Positions 8,464 through 18,476 of a stretch of 64,000 bases of DNA are shown here, in pieces. Position 1 is the first letter of the stretch, and each line of letters begins with the position of its first letter. The position numbers were made by a program, and so were the translations under genes. Under the pieces are notes generated by a model. The model saw nothing but the letters and a program-made list of their open reading frames with translations, made no database searches and was not told the origin of the DNA. Source of the DNA: Nostoc sp. UHCC 0870 (GTDB taxonomy: Bacteria > Cyanobacteriota > Cyanobacteriia > Cyanobacteriales > Nostocaceae); contig NZ_CP091913.1 in NCBI RefSeq assembly GCF_022063185.1, forward strand, positions 1,302,001-1,366,000, written 5' to 3'.

Positions 8464-9357
8464 ATGATGGTTAACGATACTGAGTACATCAGGCAAACTG
8501 AAGCTACGCGGGTGCGTGTTCTCAGCGAAGCACTACCTTATATTCAACAATTCGCTGGACGCACCGTTGTTGTTAAATATGGTGGTGCTGCCATGAAAGA
8601 TAGCACCCTGAAAAGCCAAGTTATTCGGGATATTGTCTTTTTATCTTGCGTCGGCTTGCGGCCAATCTTAGTCCACGGTGGCGGCCCAGAAATTAATAGT
8701 TGGTTAGATAAACTGGGCATCGAACCACAATTTAAAAACGGTCTACGTGTCACAGATGCCGCCACAATGGATGTTGTGGAAATGGTGCTGGTAGGTCGAG
8801 TTAATAAAGAAATTGTTGAGTTAATTAACCAAGCTGGCGGTTTGGCTGTGGGGCTGTGTGGTAAAGATGGTAACTTGATTACTGCCCGTCCCCAAGGTCA
8901 AGAAGGTATTGGCTTTGTGGGGGAAGTCAGTAATGTTAATATCAAAATTTTAGAAACCCTGTCTAGTAATGGCTATATTCCCGTAGTTTCCAGCGTTGCG
9001 GCTGATGAGTCAGGACAAGCTTATAACATTAACGCCGATACCATCGCCGGAGAAATCGCCGCAGCATTAGGGGCAGAAAAGTTGATTTTATTGACCGACA
9101 CCAGAGGGATTTTAAAAGATTATAAAGACCCCTCGACCTTGATTCCCAAAGTAGATATTCGGGAAGCGAGGGAATTGATTGTGAGTGGTGCAGTCAGTGG
9201 CGGGATGATCCCCAAAGTTAATTGTTGCGTGCGATCGCTTGCTCAAGGTGTACGTGCAGCCCACATCATCGACGGACGCATTCCCCACGCCCTACTACTG
9301 GAAATTTTCACCGATGTGGGTATTGGGACGATGATTTTAGGTTCTCAGTTTAGTTGA
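8464..9357 (+). CDS. argB: Acetylglutamate kinase
   Basis: The 297-aa protein is a standard N-acetyl-L-glutamate kinase of the amino acid kinase fold. It has VVKYGGAAM at about 37-45, the substrate loop [37 protein letters not shown] and LTDTRGIL, and ends [10 protein letters not shown]. It phosphorylates N-acetylglutamate, the committed and arginine-inhibited step of arginine and cyanophycin synthesis. The N-terminal helix ([23 protein letters not shown]) is typical of the hexameric, arginine-sensitive form, which in cyanobacteria is relieved by the PII protein GlnB (known for the family, not seen here). Two adjacent ATG codons (8464, 8467) are possible starts. Confidence 0.97.
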   Translation: MMVNDTEYIRQTEATRVRVLSEALPYIQQFAGRTVVVKYGGAAMKDSTLKSQVIRDIVFLSCVGLRPILVHGGGPEINSWLDKLGIEPQFKNGLRVTDAATMDVVEMVLVGRVNKEIVELINQAGGLAVGLCGKDGNLITARPQGQEGIGFVGEVSNVNIKILETLSSNGYIPVVSSVAADESGQAYNINADTIAGEIAAALGAEKLILLTDTRGILKDYKDPSTLIPKVDIREARELIVSGAVSGGMIPKVNCCVRSLAQGVRAAHIIDGRIPHALLLEIFTDVGIGTMILGSQFS

Positions 9358-9458
9358 AGAGAGGAAGCAGGAAGCAGAGGGCAGGAAGCAGAGGTTATTT
9401 ATCTGCCCAATGCTCAAAGCTTGGCAAAATAAAAGCAGTGCTGATTGGTTGGTAAACA

Positions 9459-9983
9459 GTGGTGAATACAGAAACTTTAGAACTAGCAAGAACTAGATAC
9501 CAAGCAGGTAAATTTGCCTTTGAAAATGGCAAATACCGAGAATCTGTAGAAAATCTAGAAAAAGCAAGGGATTTATTGGAACGTAATTCCCGCTTGGGAG
9601 GTGAAGTAGATATTTGGTTAGTCACAGCCTATGAAGCAGCCGGAAGAACAGAAGATGCGATCGCGCTTTGCCAAGAACTCCGTCGTCATCCCTACTCAGA
9701 AACTCGTGATCAAGCACGCCAGTTAATATACATCCTGCAAGCACCAAAACTGAAAAGACCCAGTAATTGGATGACTGAGATTCCCGATTTAGGCGCACTA
9801 TCTGATAATGAATCTAAAATCATTATACCTCCCAAGCCGCGCCAATCCTCTCAACGCACAGCACCAGCCGAAAAAGAACTTGTGGATCTTAGTCAAGTTA
9901 ATACTAAAGATAATCGCTTTATCTGGGTAGCATTAATTGCCATTGGGTTGACTGTTTCTTACTTGGTTTGGCAAGGATTTTAG
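9459..9983 (+). CDS. TPR-like protein with C-terminal membrane anchor
   Basis: The 174-aa product has TPR-like helices in the first 90 residues (TRYQAGKFAFENGKYRESVENLEKARDLLE, then WLVTAYEAAGRTEDAIALCQEL). A polar linker follows, and the protein ends in one hydrophobic segment near the C-terminus (FIWVALIAIGLTVSYLVW). This suggests a tail-anchored scaffold with its TPR in the cytoplasm. The start is GTG at 9459 or the GTG directly after it. It is a conserved cyanobacterial gene of unknown role; it follows argB by about 100 nt but the spacer contains repeat-like sequence, so an operon is uncertain. Confidence 0.78.
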   Translation: MVNTETLELARTRYQAGKFAFENGKYRESVENLEKARDLLERNSRLGGEVDIWLVTAYEAAGRTEDAIALCQELRRHPYSETRDQARQLIYILQAPKLKRPSNWMTEIPDLGALSDNESKIIIPPKPRQSSQRTAPAEKELVDLSQVNTKDNRFIWVALIAIGLTVSYLVWQGF

Positions 9984-10038
9984 GACTTAGCAGAACAGGG
10001 GCTAGTGCCGCCGTGAAGTCAAAAGAATTGTATGCCTG

Positions 10039-10108
10039 TCTCTGTGCCTCTGTGCCTCTGTGGTGAAATTAAGATATTTTTAACCACAAAGACACAGAGA
10101 CACGGAGA
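10039..10108. repeat. Long imperfect inverted repeat (CTCTGTG family)
   Basis: Two 26-nt arms built from CTCTGTG-like units (10039-10064 and 10083-10108) can fold into a long hairpin with G-U pairs. The same family occurs between sufB and sufC (46999-47064). It is a dispersed repeat and could end or process transcripts. Confidence 0.8.
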
Positions 10109-10168
10109 AATATAGCCTTTATGTTCAAGCTAGGAGAATTTATTGAACTTTTTAGAGGAGTCTATTTA

Positions 10169-10990
10169 ATGAATTATTCTATTTTGAGAACCAGTTTAAC
10201 AGTGTTAAGTAGACCATTTAAATTAGTGAGTCGCAAGATTCTGCCTTTGGTATTGTTGATATCACTGTTATTGTCTGGTTGTGTTCAGTACGATGTTGGG
10301 GTGAATTTTAATAACTCTAATAGTGGGGAACTGGTACAGCATATTAGGTTAGAAGAAAGACTGACTAGTTTTAGCAGTGATTATGTTTATGAATGGTTAA
10401 ACAGTATAGAAAAACGCGCTCGCAAGCTAGAAGGTAGAGCCAGACGAATTTCTAGAGAAGAAGTAGTGGTGACAATTCCTTTTAGTAATGGTCGAGAATT
10501 GCAAACCAAATTTAATGATTTTTTTAATTCTCATACCCAGGAAACAACAGACGCTGACACAACAGAGACTAATTCAGAACTACCAAAAATTGAGTCTAAT
10601 TTACTTTTATTCCAGAATAATTTTTTATTAGTAGTACGGAATAAATTAATTTACGATTTAGACTTGCGATCGCTAGCTTTAATTGCCAGTAAAGGTAATG
10701 TTTTAGCTGATGCTGGTTCTATTCTCAATTTAGAATTTGCCTTAAACACTCCTTGGGGTGCTAAAAGTATTCCAGTCGCTGAAAATGCTGTCAAACCAGA
10801 GAAAAAAGGCAAGCAATTAGTATGGCAACTTCAACCCGGTGAACTGAACCATATAGAAGTAGTCTTTTGGCTACCTAGTCCTTTAGGCATCGGTGCGTTA
10901 CTAATTATCTTATTTATCTGGGGAGGCATATATCTGAGATATACCTTTATGCCCGATCCCAAATTACAGTTTGCACCTAAAGCAGAATAG
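10169..10990 (+). CDS. DUF3153-type lipoprotein with C-terminal membrane segment
   Basis: The start at ATG 10169 is chosen because AGAGGAG sits about 8 nt upstream; a further in-frame ATG at 10121 lacks such a site. The 273-aa product has an N-terminal hydrophobic segment ending in a lipobox (LLLSGC), so the mature lipoprotein starts with Cys and then VQYDVGVNFNNSNSGELVQHI, typical of DUF3153 proteins of cyanobacteria. A second hydrophobic stretch near the C-terminus (GALLIILFIWGGIYLRYTF) would anchor the end. The function of the family is not known to me. It stands alone between repeat-rich spacers. Confidence 0.85.
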   Translation: MNYSILRTSLTVLSRPFKLVSRKILPLVLLISLLLSGCVQYDVGVNFNNSNSGELVQHIRLEERLTSFSSDYVYEWLNSIEKRARKLEGRARRISREEVVVTIPFSNGRELQTKFNDFFNSHTQETTDADTTETNSELPKIESNLLLFQNNFLLVVRNKLIYDLDLRSLALIASKGNVLADAGSILNLEFALNTPWGAKSIPVAENAVKPEKKGKQLVWQLQPGELNHIEVVFWLPSPLGIGALLIILFIWGGIYLRYTFMPDPKLQFAPKAE

Positions 10991-11001
10991 TAATGAGTGC
11001 T

Positions 11002-11029
11002 GAGTAATGAGTAATGAGTAATGAGTAAT
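11002..11029. repeat. STRR: 4 copies of GAGTAAT
   Basis: Four perfect heptamers follow the DUF3153 stop codon. The complementary family (ctcattactc) appears again at about 11110-11200, so this convergent spacer is made almost entirely of repeats. Confidence 0.9.
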
Positions 11030-11200
11030 GAGTGATTAGATTATCTTGACGATAGGCCATTACAGCTAGACAGATAAAATCAACCTCCGTAGCTTCGCTG
11101 ACTCCCTACTCACCACTCATTACTCTCTACTCTCCACTCATTACTCCCTACTCAGCACCGGCTAAACGCCGCGCTACCGCTAACAGCACTCATTACTCTC

Positions 11201-11845
11201 TCATGGTGATAAACGCTCAATTTTCCAAGTGCCGGTCTCTAAAGGAGTATAAAGCAAGCGATCGTGCAAACGACTAGAGCGTCCTTGCCAAAACTCAATT
11301 TCTGTGGGAATGACCCGCAAGCCTCCCCAATGAGGGGGACGGGGGATTTCCTGGTTTTCATATTTGCTTTGAAATTCCTGCATCCGTTGCTCTAAAACTT
11401 CTCGGTTAGGGATGACTTCACTTTGATTAGAAGCCCATGCACCCAAACGGCTTTTACCAGGACGACTTTCAAAATAATAGTCTGATTCAGTTTCTGAAAC
11501 TTTCTCTACACTTCCTAAAATTCTGACTTGACGTTCTAATTCTGCCCACCAGAAAACCAAGGCTGCTTGAGGATTTACTACTAGTTCTTGTCCTTTACGA
11601 CTGTTATAGTTGGTGAAGAAGACAAAACCCCTCTCATCAAAATCTTTTAACAGTACCATTCTCGCCGATGGCTTCCCATCTGGTGTAGTGGTGGCTAGAG
11701 TCATCGCATTGGGTTCTGGAAGTTCGGCGGCTAGTGCCTGCTCAAACCACTTTTTAAAATGTATGAAAGGGTTGGGATCAACTTCTGTTTCACTCAAACC
11801 TTCCAAGGTATAGTCTTTGCGAAGGTCGGCTATGGTTTTGTCCAT
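11201..11845 (-). CDS. pdxH: Pyridoxamine 5'-phosphate oxidase
   Basis: The 214-aa protein matches PNPOx. It contains [40 protein letters not shown], the FMN and substrate-binding core, then [18 protein letters not shown], a basic [11 protein letters not shown] segment and the C-terminal [14 protein letters not shown], close to the family WxG..RLHDR signature. It oxidises pyridoxine or pyridoxamine 5'-phosphate to pyridoxal 5'-phosphate using FMN and O2 in the cytoplasm. Length is normal. The gene is divergent from the AI-2E permease gene, and the two are separated by a 40-bp tandem repeat. Confidence 0.96.
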   Translation of the reverse strand: MDKTIADLRKDYTLEGLSETEVDPNPFIHFKKWFEQALAAELPEPNAMTLATTTPDGKPSARMVLLKDFDERGFVFFTNYNSRKGQELVVNPQAALVFWWAELERQVRILGSVEKVSETESDYYFESRPGKSRLGAWASNQSEVIPNREVLEQRMQEFQSKYENQEIPRPPHWGGLRVIPTEIEFWQGRSSRLHDRLLYTPLETGTWKIERLSP

Positions 11846-11875
11846 CGTAATTTAGTTCCTTATTATTTAAAAAGG

Positions 11876-11963
11876 CAGGTGACAGGCTTCGCTGTGAGCG
11901 TCAGCCGAACGGTGACAGGTGACAGGCTTTGCCGTGAGCGTCAGCCGAACGGTGACAGGTGAC
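11876..11963. repeat. Tandem 40-bp repeat (2.2 copies)
   Basis: Two 40-bp copies (11876-11915, 11916-11955) differing at only a few bases, plus eight bases of a third, lie between the divergent pdxH and permease genes. Each holds GTGAGCGTCAGCCGAACGGTG. Confidence 0.85.
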
Positions 11964-12006
11964 TAATATCTATTGACTATAGGAGTAGTAAAATCGATTG
12001 CGTCAG

Positions 12007-13098
12007 ATGCGCCGTTCGGCATCCCTTCAAAGTCTATTATTCTATGGTCTGAGTGGCCCTATTGTCGCTCTGAATGTTTGGCTGTTATCTGTACTATTTG
12101 GCTACTTTCAGCACCCTATTACTATTTTGAGCTTTGCGGCGATTTTAGCTTTTTTACTGAATTATCCAGTTAAATTGTTTGAACAAGCTAGAATCAGTCG
12201 TACCCAGGCAGTAATCATTGTTTTACTCTTCACCTTGACTCTTTTCGGAATTTTGGGTGTCACTCTAGTACCAATGGTCATTGACCAAACAATTCAATTA
12301 TTAAATAAGATTCCTAATTGGTTAACTTCTAGTCAAGCTAATTTAGTGCAATTAGAGGCATTTGCTCAACAGCGACGTTTGCCTATTGATTTGAGGGTGC
12401 TGAGTAATCAAATCAACGCCAGCATTCAGAATTTTGTACAGCATTTGGCTTCCGGTGCAGTGGGGGTAGCGGGAACGTTACTTTCAGGATTGCTGAATTT
12501 TGTCTTGGTAGTGGTGCTGGCATTTTATATGCTGTTATATGGCGATCGCGTCTGGTATGGTTTAATCAATCTTCTACCCTCTAAATTCAGAATCCCCTTC
12601 GCTAAGTCTTTGCATCTCAACTTCCAAAACTTTTTTCTCAGTCAGATATTACTAGGACTATTCATGGTTGTAGTCCTCACCCCAATATTTTTGATTCTCA
12701 AAGTACCCTTTGCTTTATTATTTGCCATCCTCATTGGTATCTCTGAACTTATTCCCTTTATTGGGGCTGCTTTAGGTATTGGGACAGTAACTCTTTTGGT
12801 GCTGCTACAAAATTGGTGGTTAGCTGTGCAAGTTGCCCTCGCTGCAATTTTCATGCAACAGATTAAAGATAATCTCTTAGCACCCAGGTTACTCGGCAAC
12901 TTTATTGGACTAAATCCTATTTGGATTTTTGTAGCTATTTTAATGGGATATGAAATAGCAGGTTTATTGGGAACATTGGTAGCTGTTCCCATTGCCGGCA
13001 CTATCAAAGGTACTTTTGATGCTATAAAAGGTAGCAAACAAGGGGATTTTATGTCAACAGTCACTATTCCCCATGATCCCGAAAATTCAAGTTTGTAG
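12007..13098 (+). CDS. AI-2E family permease (UPF0118/PerM type)
   Basis: The product of about 363 aa is an integral membrane protein with seven to eight hydrophobic segments. The hallmark C-terminal pattern of this family is present: FALLFAILIGISELIPFIGAALGIGTV, then MQQIKDNLLAPRLLGNFIGLNPIWIF and GLLGTLVAVPIAGTIK. Family members export autoinducer-2, sodium/protons or other small solutes; the cyanobacterial substrate is unknown. ATG at 12007 is preferred over a TTG at 11998. It is convergent with the DUF1361 gene. Confidence 0.88.
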   Translation: MRRSASLQSLLFYGLSGPIVALNVWLLSVLFGYFQHPITILSFAAILAFLLNYPVKLFEQARISRTQAVIIVLLFTLTLFGILGVTLVPMVIDQTIQLLNKIPNWLTSSQANLVQLEAFAQQRRLPIDLRVLSNQINASIQNFVQHLASGAVGVAGTLLSGLLNFVLVVVLAFYMLLYGDRVWYGLINLLPSKFRIPFAKSLHLNFQNFFLSQILLGLFMVVVLTPIFLILKVPFALLFAILIGISELIPFIGAALGIGTVTLLVLLQNWWLAVQVALAAIFMQQIKDNLLAPRLLGNFIGLNPIWIFVAILMGYEIAGLLGTLVAVPIAGTIKGTFDAIKGSKQGDFMSTVTIPHDPENSSL

Positions 13099-13186
13099 TA
13101 AATACTTTAGTCATAAAAAATAAAATATAAGGTCTTTATCAGCTCAGGGAAGACCAAAAAATAAATTATCTGCAATTTATGGTTGG

Positions 13187-13251
13187 GTAGGGTGCGTCAG
13201 TATGAATAATTTCTGAGTATAGTTAGGTTGTATCTCTCTGACGCACCCTAC
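13187..13251. terminator. Inverted repeat between convergent genes
   Basis: GTAGGGTGCGTCAG (13187-13200) is the perfect complement of CTGACGCACCCTAC (13238-13251), forming a 14-bp stem with a 37-nt loop. It belongs to a palindrome type common in Nostoc-like genomes. A bidirectional terminator role is inferred from its position. Confidence 0.55.
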
Positions 13252-13284
13252 AGTTTAGATATTTTTTTATCTGGAAGTCCCTAA

Positions 13285-13932
13285 CTAAAAATTATTTGGT
13301 GTTCCTGATTTTATTCCTACTCTAGTATTTTGTTTACGCACAAAACCAAGAGTTACTTGTTTCATAATCCAGTACAAAACCAAGAGTACCAAAAAGGTGA
13401 TAGCAATAATAATCAACGGCTGTTTTCCTAAAAGCTCCTCGACACCTCTAGTTAGTAAAGCATCTGGCTGAGTGATAAAATCCCAACTATTGAAACGTAA
13501 GAAACGACCCCAATAAATACCAATTGCACAAAGAGCGTGAGTAATCAACTCAACCCATAAAATCCATTGAGTTTTACCAATGCGGTGTAAGTAGTGACCT
13601 AAATTAATCAAAGATATGACATAAGCTTCAAAACCGCCCAGAATCACCACTAAATAAATAGGAATTAAGACCAAAGTAATCAGCCACACAGACTGAATTG
13701 TACGGATATCATGGATTAAATGAATAACATCCGTTAACAAATAAGGGGCATTTGGTAAAAAGGCATAAAACACTAAAAAACCTAACCACCATAGCCAAGA
13801 GCGTCCCCGGTTATTGCGAAATAGCCAAATACTTAATAGCAGAGGGATCAAAGCGAGGAATAAATTCCACGTCATCCACCGCATATTTATGCTTAACACC
13901 TGCAAAACTTTGGCGATCAATTGCTCTGTCAT
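13285..13932 (-). CDS. DUF1361 membrane protein
   Basis: The 215-aa product has about six transmembrane segments. It carries LFLALIPLLLSIWLF, WLGFLVFYAFLPNAPYLLTDVIHL and IYWGRFLRFNSWDFITQP; the LPNAPY..TD..H and GR..R.NSWD patterns are the recognisable DUF1361 signatures. The family is widespread in bacteria and of unknown function. The start is the ATG complement at 13930-13932. It lies alone, convergent with the permease gene. Confidence 0.88.
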   Translation of the reverse strand: MTEQLIAKVLQVLSINMRWMTWNLFLALIPLLLSIWLFRNNRGRSWLWWLGFLVFYAFLPNAPYLLTDVIHLIHDIRTIQSVWLITLVLIPIYLVVILGGFEAYVISLINLGHYLHRIGKTQWILWVELITHALCAIGIYWGRFLRFNSWDFITQPDALLTRGVEELLGKQPLIIIAITFLVLLVLYWIMKQVTLGFVRKQNTRVGIKSGTPNNF

Positions 13933-14137
13933 AGCTGATTACTCGCAAGATATGTGATTCACTTGGATTGTCTTTGTACTATCGAATAGTCGATTTCGTA
14001 TGATAAATATACAGATTATATTAAGTGTTTTATAAAACAGGGACAACAATTTACACAACATAATTTATAGGTTTTTATATATTTTATTTTGAAATATAAA
14101 AATCACTCATGCAAAATTTTTTAGCCACCTACTCTAA
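13933..14137. other. AT-rich promoter region
   Basis: This AT-rich spacer upstream of the DUF1361 gene leads into the MITE that starts at 14138. No gene is seen; the remaining part up to 14548 is the MITE and a further 190 nt without clear features. Confidence 0.5.
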
Positions 14138-14358
14138 GAGGACGTTTGAAAAGTCTGTTTCTTTGTCATGTTGTAGCTTGCTTCTCCGCAGGAGTATGCA
14201 GCGTAGCGGAATGTTCGCTGAAAGCGTTCCCGTTCGCGGTAGCGTTGCGTAGCAAAGGGTAACATCTCGGTATGTGCCACAAAGCCTAGATTCTTCCTTA
14301 CGCTCCGCTCCAGTCAGAATGACATTTTTATACCTACTAAAACTTTTCAAACACCCTC
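14138..14358. mobile_element. MITE with IS5/IS1031-like ends
   Basis: The 221-bp element starts GAGGACGTTTGAAAAGT and ends with the near-complement CTTTTCAAACACCCTC, flanked on both sides by TAA (14135-14137 and 14359-14361), which fits a 3-bp target duplication. It has no transposase gene. Internally it shares AGATTCTTCCTT and CAGAATGACA with a second element at 43904-44063. The terminal repeat type and TNA-like duplication point to the IS5 family, IS1031 group, from memory. Confidence 0.8.
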
Positions 14359-14548
14359 TAAGTAGCTAGTATAGCTGATTTAGATTTGCCAGATCATAAA
14401 AAGAAGTTCTCAGTAAGAGTAAAAACTACTACTAAGAACTTAAGATACGTTTATGCAGCTAAATCTCGCTCTTGTCCTAGCTCTTAGGTAGATTACAATT
14501 TACCTGGCGGTGATTCCCGAATTATTTCCAGCTAATTTCTAATTTCTT

Positions 14549-15013
14549 TTATTTCGTGAGTTTTGCGATTGCCTCCGCTCCGGTGGGCGGAACGCCATCG
14601 CCTACTGCTACACGCTGCTGTAACTGCGCTAGTTCCAACTCAACCTCATTTTGCAAGCGTTGCAGTAAGATGAAATCCTCTAGCTCGATAGTGTTATCTA
14701 TATTGTTAGTCAATAATTCATCGATTTGCTGGAGACAAGTTTCTAAACCTGCGGCGAATTCATCACGAGTAATAGCGAGGTTTTCTGCATTAGCTTTACC
14801 AGGATAATCAACGCAGCCATAGCCTTCTCCCATATCCACCTGTAGAAATTCTGGTGGTGTAATGTCAGCATGGGGAAATGTTGGAAATGACTCCTGTGTT
14901 GAGTTTTGCCCTACTGTATCTGACTGAATAGGAGACTGCACAGGGAATTGATCAGGCAAAGATGCTGGATTGCCAGTCAACACACCAGTCATCAGTAGGC
15001 TTATGTCACTCAT
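14549..15013 (-). CDS. Small protein resembling the SLH segment of cyanobacterial porins
   Basis: The 154-aa product has a Pro/Ser/Gln-rich first half. The second half reads EGYGCVDYPGKANAENLAITRDEFAAGLETCLQQIDELL, then LEDFILLQRLQNEVELELAQLQQRV. The phrases YGC..YPG, LTR.EFAAGL..CL..I and the Leu/Gln heptad-like helix match the SLH-plus-coiled-coil part found before the beta-barrel of cyanobacterial OprB-like iron-uptake porins. No signal peptide and no barrel are present, so this is either a free-standing SLH-like protein or a fragment of a porin gene. Function is unknown. A lipoprotein gene lies about 140 nt upstream on the same strand. Confidence 0.6.
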   Translation of the reverse strand: MSDISLLMTGVLTGNPASLPDQFPVQSPIQSDTVGQNSTQESFPTFPHADITPPEFLQVDMGEGYGCVDYPGKANAENLAITRDEFAAGLETCLQQIDELLTNNIDNTIELEDFILLQRLQNEVELELAQLQQRVAVGDGVPPTGAEAIAKLTK

Positions 15014-15155
15014 TGTATATCATTTGACTAACACCAATATTTCCTTTAACTAGAGATATTAGTGTTATTCAGGATGATTCTTCAAAAAATAGTGATAAAA
15101 GTTACTGATGGATTAAAAATTTCATAAAGTCATTAGTTATTCTTTCCCTTGTCCC

Positions 15156-15641
15156 CTACCTAACATCAGTCTGACTGCAATACTTATTTAGTTGCTTGAC
15201 AAGTACATCAGAGTCCTTACCAGCAGTTTTAGCTGCATTGGTGAGTACGGTATCAATTTCTTTTCTCGCCTGTTGGAGTTTTTCCCTACCGGATGCTGAT
15301 GCTTCGGCATTTTTAGCTGCACCAAGTGCCTGAGACGCTTTAGCGATCGCCTGACTCAGATTCTCAAATACTCTCATAAAACCGCCTTGGACTTGCTGCA
15401 ACTGAGGATCTGACAACTTGAGTTCGTCTAAGGATTTAGTAATTGCTTCTAAATCCTTAGATAATTGCCAGCTTGTGATCACCTGCTGTCCTTTATTTTG
15501 ATCAATTAGAGCATTTCCCGCATTTACCACTTGAATCAGCCGAAAACACTGGGAAGCCTGATCTTCCGCGCAACCAGTCAGCAATAAAGCAATACTCAAA
15601 CTAACAGGAGCAATAACAACATATTTACGCCACACAAACAT
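15156..15641 (-). CDS. Putative lipoprotein, helical
   Basis: The 161-aa product begins MFVWRKYVVIAPVSLSIALLLTGC, a signal peptide ending in a clear lipobox, so Cys24 would be lipidated. The mature part is mostly helical, with Ala/Gln/Lys-rich coiled-coil-like stretches (LSQAIAKASQALGAAKNAEASASGREKLQQARKEID) and a second Cys near the C-terminus. I recognise it only as a cyanobacterial hypothetical lipoprotein. It may share a transcript with the downstream SLH-like gene (same strand, about 140 nt). Confidence 0.75.
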   Translation of the reverse strand: MFVWRKYVVIAPVSLSIALLLTGCAEDQASQCFRLIQVVNAGNALIDQNKGQQVITSWQLSKDLEAITKSLDELKLSDPQLQQVQGGFMRVFENLSQAIAKASQALGAAKNAEASASGREKLQQARKEIDTVLTNAAKTAGKDSDVLVKQLNKYCSQTDVR

Positions 15642-16356
<715 letters not shown>

Positions 16357-16420
16357 GGAACTGATTACCAGTTTTTGATTGAGCTTCTCGATTCATTGTT
16401 TCGATAGCAAGCATCTTTAG

Positions 16421-16453
16421 CGTTGTAGGGTGGGCGATCGCTCATCCTACAAT
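16421..16453. repeat. HIP1-centred palindrome downstream of psaC
   Basis: TTGTAGGGTG pairs with CATCCTACAA around a GCGATCGC core, giving a nearly perfect palindrome of about 30 bp. It belongs to the same dispersed hairpin class as other gtaggg repeats in the window. Confidence 0.65.
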
Positions 16454-16489
16454 CTCAAACTAGAAATTAATAAATATAACCTAGTGGTC

Positions 16490-16513
16490 AAAGGAGCAAG
16501 TTGCTCCTTTTTT
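16490..16513 (+). terminator. Rho-independent terminator after psaC
   Basis: AAAGGAGCAA (16490-16499) and TTGCTCCTTT (16501-16510) form a strong stem followed by a T run. Its position fits the end of the psaC transcript, upstream of glmS. Confidence 0.85.
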
Positions 16514-16595
16514 CTTTGTGCCTTTGTGGCGAACCGACTTTTGTGCTAACAACTATACTGGACTTAATTATCCTGAACAAAGAGTGGTGTGAGCA

Positions 16596-18470
16596 ATGTG
16601 CGGCATAGTTGGGTATATAGGCACTCAAGCGGCGACAGAAATTTTGTTGTCTGGGCTAGAAAAACTAGAGTATCGCGGCTATGACTCCGCCGGGATTGCC
16701 ACTGTTTGGGAAGGCGAGGTAAATTGTGTACGCGCTAAAGGGAAACTACATAACCTGCGTTCCAAGCTCGAACAATTAGCAAATCCAGCCCAAATAGGCA
16801 TCGGTCACACGCGCTGGGCAACTCACGGCAAACCAGAGGAACATAACGCCCATCCCCACATGGATACGGCCATGCGAATCGCCGTTGTCCAAAATGGGAT
16901 TATTGAAAATTACCGTGAGTTACGGGAGGAACTGAAAAGCAAAGGACATCAATTCCGTTCCGAGACCGATACAGAAGTAATTCCGCACCTGATTGCCGAA
17001 TATTTCCAAAATCTCCCCTCTCCCCCTCTCCCCCTCTCCCCCTCGCCCTTTTTGGAAGCTGTTCGCCAAGCAGCCAATCATCTAGAAGGGGCATTTGCGA
17101 TCGCAGTAATTGCGGCTGACTATCCCGACGAGTTGATTGTTGTCCGCCAACAAGCACCCCTAGTCATAGGATTTGGTCAAGGTGAGTTTTTCTGTGCATC
17201 TGACACGCCAGCGATCGTTGCTTATACCCGCGCCGTCCTCCCCCTAGAAAACGGCGAAATTGCCCGCCTGACACCTCTGGGTGTAGAGATTTATAACTTT
17301 GCTGGCGACAGGCTAAAAAAACAGCCCCGGATGCTGAACTTGAGTCCCACAATGGTAGAGAAGCAGGGATTCAAACATTTCATGCTCAAAGAAATTTATG
17401 AGCAGCCGGGAGTAGTTAGAGCTAGTTTAGAAGCATATTTTGATCATGATAAGGTGAATCTGGGCTTACCAGAGGACTTTTATGCAGATTTAGAGCAGAT
17501 TCATATCGTCGGCTGCGGTACAAGTTGGCACGCCGCCTTAGTAGGCAAATATTTACTCGAACAACTAGCAGGAATTTCGACTCAGGTACACTACGCCTCT
17601 GAGTATCGCTATGCACCATCACCCCTGACAGCGAATACATTAATTATTGGTGTTACCCAATCAGGGGAAACCGCCGATACTTTGGCTGCTTTAGCAATGG
17701 AAAAAGAACGTCGCCAAGGGCAAGCACCGCAATATCAAGCCCGACTCTTAGGCATTACCAATCGTCCAGAAAGTAGCCTTGGTTTGATGGTTTCTCATAT
17801 TATCAATACCCTAGCAGGCATTGAAATTGGCGTAGCCGCGACCAAAACCTTTACCGCCCAACTGATGGCGTTTTATGCCTTAGCCTTGGATTTAGCTAAT
17901 CGCCGCCAGCTATTAGCACCAGAAAAATTAATAGAGATTATTCAAGGGTTGCGCCAGATTCCCCAAGCAATTGAGGACACATTAGAACGTCAGGAAGAAT
18001 TAACCGAACACCTAGCCCATGAATTTGCTGAAACTAAAGATTTCATCTTTTTAGGTAGAGGGATTAACTTCCCCATTGCGTTGGAAGGGGCATTGAAATT
18101 AAAAGAAATCAGCTACATTCACGCGGAAGGTTATCCGGCTGGGGAAATGAAACATGGACCCATTGCTTTATTAGATGCCAAAGTGCCGGTAGTTGCGATC
18201 GCAGTTCCTGGTAGTGTGTATGAAAAAGTTATTTCCAATTCTCAAGAAGCCAAAGCCAGAGATTCCCGCTTAATTGGGGTAACACCAGTCAATGATGGCG
18301 AAGCGGCGGAAATTTTTAATGATTTACTCCCTGTGTCATCAGTGGATGAATTATTATCACCCATCCTCACAGTAGTACCATTGCAACTGTTGGCTTATCA
18401 CATCGCCGCCCGTCGCGGGTTGGATGTCGATCAGCCTCGGAATTTAGCAAAATCGGTGACTGTGGAATAA
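16596..18470 (+). CDS. glmS: Glutamine--fructose-6-phosphate aminotransferase (isomerizing)
   Basis: The 624-aa protein starts MCGIVGYIG, so Cys2 becomes the N-terminal nucleophile of the class II glutaminase domain (about 1-240). Two SIS sugar isomerase domains follow: HIVGCGTSWHAAL, then GVTQSGETADTLAAL, FLGRGINFPIALEGALKLKEISYIHAEGYPAGEMKHGP, and the terminal NLAKSVTVE. It makes glucosamine-6-phosphate for peptidoglycan and LPS. The protein carries an extra Pro/Leu/Ser segment at about residues 139-150 (LPSPPLPLSPSP) encoded by a short tandem repeat, placed in a surface loop of the glutaminase domain. No glmS ribozyme was seen upstream, as expected outside Gram-positive bacteria. Confidence 0.97.
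   Translation: MCGIVGYIGTQAATEILLSGLEKLEYRGYDSAGIATVWEGEVNCVRAKGKLHNLRSKLEQLANPAQIGIGHTRWATHGKPEEHNAHPHMDTAMRIAVVQNGIIENYRELREELKSKGHQFRSETDTEVIPHLIAEYFQNLPSPPLPLSPSPFLEAVRQAANHLEGAFAIAVIAADYPDELIVVRQQAPLVIGFGQGEFFCASDTPAIVAYTRAVLPLENGEIARLTPLGVEIYNFAGDRLKKQPRMLNLSPTMVEKQGFKHFMLKEIYEQPGVVRASLEAYFDHDKVNLGLPEDFYADLEQIHIVGCGTSWHAALVGKYLLEQLAGISTQVHYASEYRYAPSPLTANTLIIGVTQSGETADTLAALAMEKERRQGQAPQYQARLLGITNRPESSLGLMVSHIINTLAGIEIGVAATKTFTAQLMAFYALALDLANRRQLLAPEKLIEIIQGLRQIPQAIEDTLERQEELTEHLAHEFAETKDFIFLGRGINFPIALEGALKLKEISYIHAEGYPAGEMKHGPIALLDAKVPVVAIAVPGSVYEKVISNSQEAKARDSRLIGVTPVNDGEAAEIFNDLLPVSSVDELLSPILTVVPLQLLAYHIAARRGLDVDQPRNLAKSVTVE
17012..17044 (+). repeat. CTCTCCCC-type tandem repeat inside glmS
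   Basis: About four copies of a 7-8 bp unit (TCTCCCC/CTCTCCCC) lie in frame within glmS and encode a Pro/Leu/Ser insertion. Equivalent arrays occur in spacers of such genomes. Confidence 0.85.
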
Positions 18471-18476
18471 AAAGAT

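Noticed and set aside
16490..16595. glmS ribozyme upstream of glmS
   Set aside because: The hairpin there is a simple terminator of psaC; no ribozyme core was recognised and such ribozymes belong mainly to Firmicutes.
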